A stretch of DNA of 23,363 nucleotides from CAZPNX01 sp964518765 (GTDB taxonomy: Bacteria; Edwardsbacteria; AC1; EtOH8). Numbering within the stretch: the first letter of the stretch is position 1; every line of letters starts with the position of its first letter. The position numbers and the translations under genes were made by a program. Of the stretch, positions 22,229 through 23,363 are shown one piece after another. Where the stretch lies: assembly GCA_964518765.1 (NCBI GenBank), contig CAZFJC010000030.1, positions 1 through 23,363 on the forward strand, in the 5' to 3' direction. A model generated the notes under the pieces. It saw only the letters and a list, made by a program, of their open reading frames with translations. It ran no database searches and was not told the DNA's origin.

Positions 22229-22308
22229 GAGACCGACTTCGAGGACCTGGTGGCCCGGATATGCTCCCCGCACCCGGGGACCAGGTACTACGTGCCCAAG
22301 AGGTGAGA
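22229..22308 (+). repeat. Direct repeat copy B (orphan deoxynucleoside kinase tail)
   Basis: This repeats the kinase 3' end, keeping its frame and TGA, but is not joined to a kinase gene. Its peptide would be ETDFEDLVARICSPHPGTRY plus YVPKR. The reading frame extends upstream only to a GTG at 22213, so it is a gene fragment rather than a gene. Confidence 0.9.
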
Positions 22309-22330
22309 GGGACTTTGGGACGAACCAGCC

Positions 22331-22681
22331 ATGTTCGCATACCGATATTTCTCGATAATCATGGCGGCCTGCCTGGGGTTGGCCTCGGGCTGCGGCCGGC
22401 TGGACGCAAAGGACCCGAGGAAGGTGGGCGAGGCCGCCTGGCGGGCGATAGAGAAGAACGACATCGAGGCGCTGAAAAAGCTGGCGGTGCCCGAGGAGCG
22501 GCACAAGTTCACCGCCGAGGCGCTCCGGGCCGAGCTGGACAGCCTGCCGCCGCTGCCGGACACCATCATAGTAGTTATGGAGATCACCGGGGAACGCGGC
22601 CAGGCAAAGGTGAAGGGCTGGGGGCACCCCTACGGGCTGCAGATGGTGAAGAGGGGCGGGAGGTGGTGGGTGGAGTGGTGA
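22331..22681 (+). CDS. Small probable lipoprotein
   Basis: A 116-residue exported protein. A hydrophobic signal ends in GLASGC, making Cys21 the probable lipidated residue. The mature part has a helix-rich stretch (KDPRKVGEAAWRAIEKNDIE) and a C-terminal strand-rich end with paired motifs IIVVMEITGERGQAKVKGWG and KRGGRWWVEW. This layout, a helix then strands ending in W-x-V-x-W, resembles small NTF2-like/DUF4878-type lipoproteins, in which the domain probably binds a ligand; the match is weak. Its start lies 22 bases after the orphan kinase tail, with a G-rich stretch (gagagggac) about 16-24 bases upstream as a weak ribosome site. It is followed by 86 bases and then the methyltransferase gene. 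Confidence 0.6.
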   Translation: MFAYRYFSIIMAACLGLASGCGRLDAKDPRKVGEAAWRAIEKNDIEALKKLAVPEERHKFTAEALRAELDSLPPLPDTIIVVMEITGERGQAKVKGWGHPYGLQMVKRGGRWWVEW

Positions 22682-22767
22682 CAGAAGGGTATATCTGAAG
22701 GAGTATGCTGGATACGGAATGTTAGTCTCCCGAACCAGCGAATGACGAAACCAAAAGGTAGGACTCG

Positions 22768-23363
22768 ATGGCACGAAAGAAAAGAGACGGCAAACGACCG
22801 ATCGAAACCTACGAACACAAGGACAAGGAACGGCTCAACAACCCGCCGGTGGGGCTGGTGACGCCGGACACCGACCCGGACGCGGGGGCGAGTAAAACAT
22901 ACGCCTACGACCCGCACCTGGACCCGCAACTTCAGTGGGCGGGCAAGGCCGAGCACACGTCCTTTGAGGTACCGACGGTCTCGCTGCACGTCCACGAGCG
23001 CATCGACCCGCGGACCATCATCGAGGCGGTCAGGCGGCGCAACGGCAACGGAGGCGCGACGCAGCTCCCGCTGTTCGAGGCCGAGCGCAAAGAGCCCCTG
23101 CGCCAGGCGGTCGAGTTCTACCGGCACGCCCACGGCTGGAGCAACCGGCTGGTGGCGGGCGACAGCCTTCTGGTGATGAACTCGCTGCTGGAAAAAGAGG
23201 GCATGGCCGGCAAGGTGCAGATGATCTACATCGACCCGCCCTACGGCATCAAGTACGGCTCCAACTTCCAGCCCTTCGTCAACAAGCGCGACGTGAAAGA
23301 CGGCAAGGACGAGGACCTGACCGCCGAACCCGAGCAGATCCGCGCCTTCCGCGACACCTGGGA
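22768..23363 (+). CDS. Site-specific DNA methyltransferase, 5' part (type III Mod-like)
   Basis: The window ends inside this gene after 198 codons. The N-terminal part reads PPVGLVTPDTDPDAG and YDPHLDPQLQWAGKAEHTSF, then EVPTVSLHVHERIDPRTIIE, which I recall from adenine-specific methyltransferases of type III-like restriction systems. The catalytic motif IV follows: MIYIDPPYGIKYGSNF (near residues 151-166), with DPPY as the N6-adenine methyltransferase signature. LVAGDSLLVMNSLL just before it fits the residues preceding motif IV. The start at 22768 has an AGGTAGG-type ribosome site. A complete member would be several hundred residues longer. A restriction subunit, if present, lies beyond the window. 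The protein would methylate adenine in DNA for host protection. Confidence 0.85.
   Translation, partial: MARKKRDGKRPIETYEHKDKERLNNPPVGLVTPDTDPDAGASKTYAYDPHLDPQLQWAGKAEHTSFEVPTVSLHVHERIDPRTIIEAVRRRNGNGGATQLPLFEAERKEPLRQAVEFYRHAHGWSNRLVAGDSLLVMNSLLEKEGMAGKVQMIYIDPPYGIKYGSNFQPFVNKRDVKDGKDEDLTAEPEQIRAFRDTW

Noticed and set aside
22213..22306. Small frame from GTG 22213 covering the second kinase tail
   Set aside because: It only re-encodes the last 25 residues of the kinase plus five more, with no family-like N-terminus. It is better described as a gene fragment.
22321..22746. Repeat of CGAACCAGC before the lipoprotein gene and before the methyltransferase gene
   Set aside because: Nine bases in GC-rich DNA can occur by chance. 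The longer context does not align.

Overview
The window is 23.4 kb of high-GC bacterial DNA. Every convincing gene reads on the + strand, most are packed tightly, and several start codons overlap the preceding stop. No rRNA, tRNA or CRISPR array was seen. The gene set suggests an anaerobic, fermentative bacterium: two butyrate kinases, two phosphate butyryltransferases and a flavodoxin-fold protein with an iron-sulfur-type cysteine cluster. The serine hydroxymethyltransferase has an extra segment before its PGIQGGP motif, as I recall from Bacteroidetes/Chlorobi-type enzymes. I therefore lean to an uncultured lineage in or near the FCB superphylum, but the taxon cannot be fixed from this sequence alone.

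Layout. 1-1.9 kb: two overlapping flavodoxin-fold oxidoreductases and a secreted TPR protein. 1.9-7.7 kb: purH, a small AT-rich membrane protein gene, a large HEAT-repeat protein and guaA (IMP and GMP synthesis). 7.9-14 kb: a TPR protein, a butyrate kinase with a long lysine-rich N-terminal tail, small accessory genes (DUF4180, a probable methyltransferase remnant, a STAS/SEC14-like protein, a zinc-ribbon-like protein), a stand-alone (p)ppGpp-hydrolase-type HD protein, a WG-repeat lipoprotein and a second butyrate kinase. 14-17.2 kb: a broken GIY-YIG nuclease gene between palindromic repeats, then ptb, a PAS-GGDEF diguanylate cyclase and a second ptb. 17.3-21.8 kb: rpiB, a TlpA-like thioredoxin, glyA, a DUF4388-like protein, dCMP deaminase, folK and a deoxynucleoside kinase (pentose phosphate, one-carbon, folate and nucleotide metabolism). 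21.8-23.4 kb: a small membrane protein, a lipoprotein and the 5' part of a DNA methyltransferase gene cut off by the window end.

How the genes work together. PurH uses 10-formyl-THF, GlyA feeds the one-carbon pool, FolK makes folate, GuaA makes GMP, and the deaminase and kinase supply deoxynucleotides. The ptb/buk pairs would convert butyryl- or branched acyl-CoA to acyl-phosphate and then acid plus ATP.

The most unusual observation is a repeated architecture. In two places a single small gene sits just after a metabolic gene and is followed by a second copy of that metabolic gene's 3' end. The deoxynucleoside kinase tail (80 bp, 73 identical) recurs after a four-helix membrane protein. The butyrate kinase tail (39 bp, 35 identical, with the match continuing past the stop) recurs at the end of a DUF4180 gene. 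This looks like insertion of one-gene cassettes at gene 3' ends with the host tail restored. No recombinase is visible nearby.
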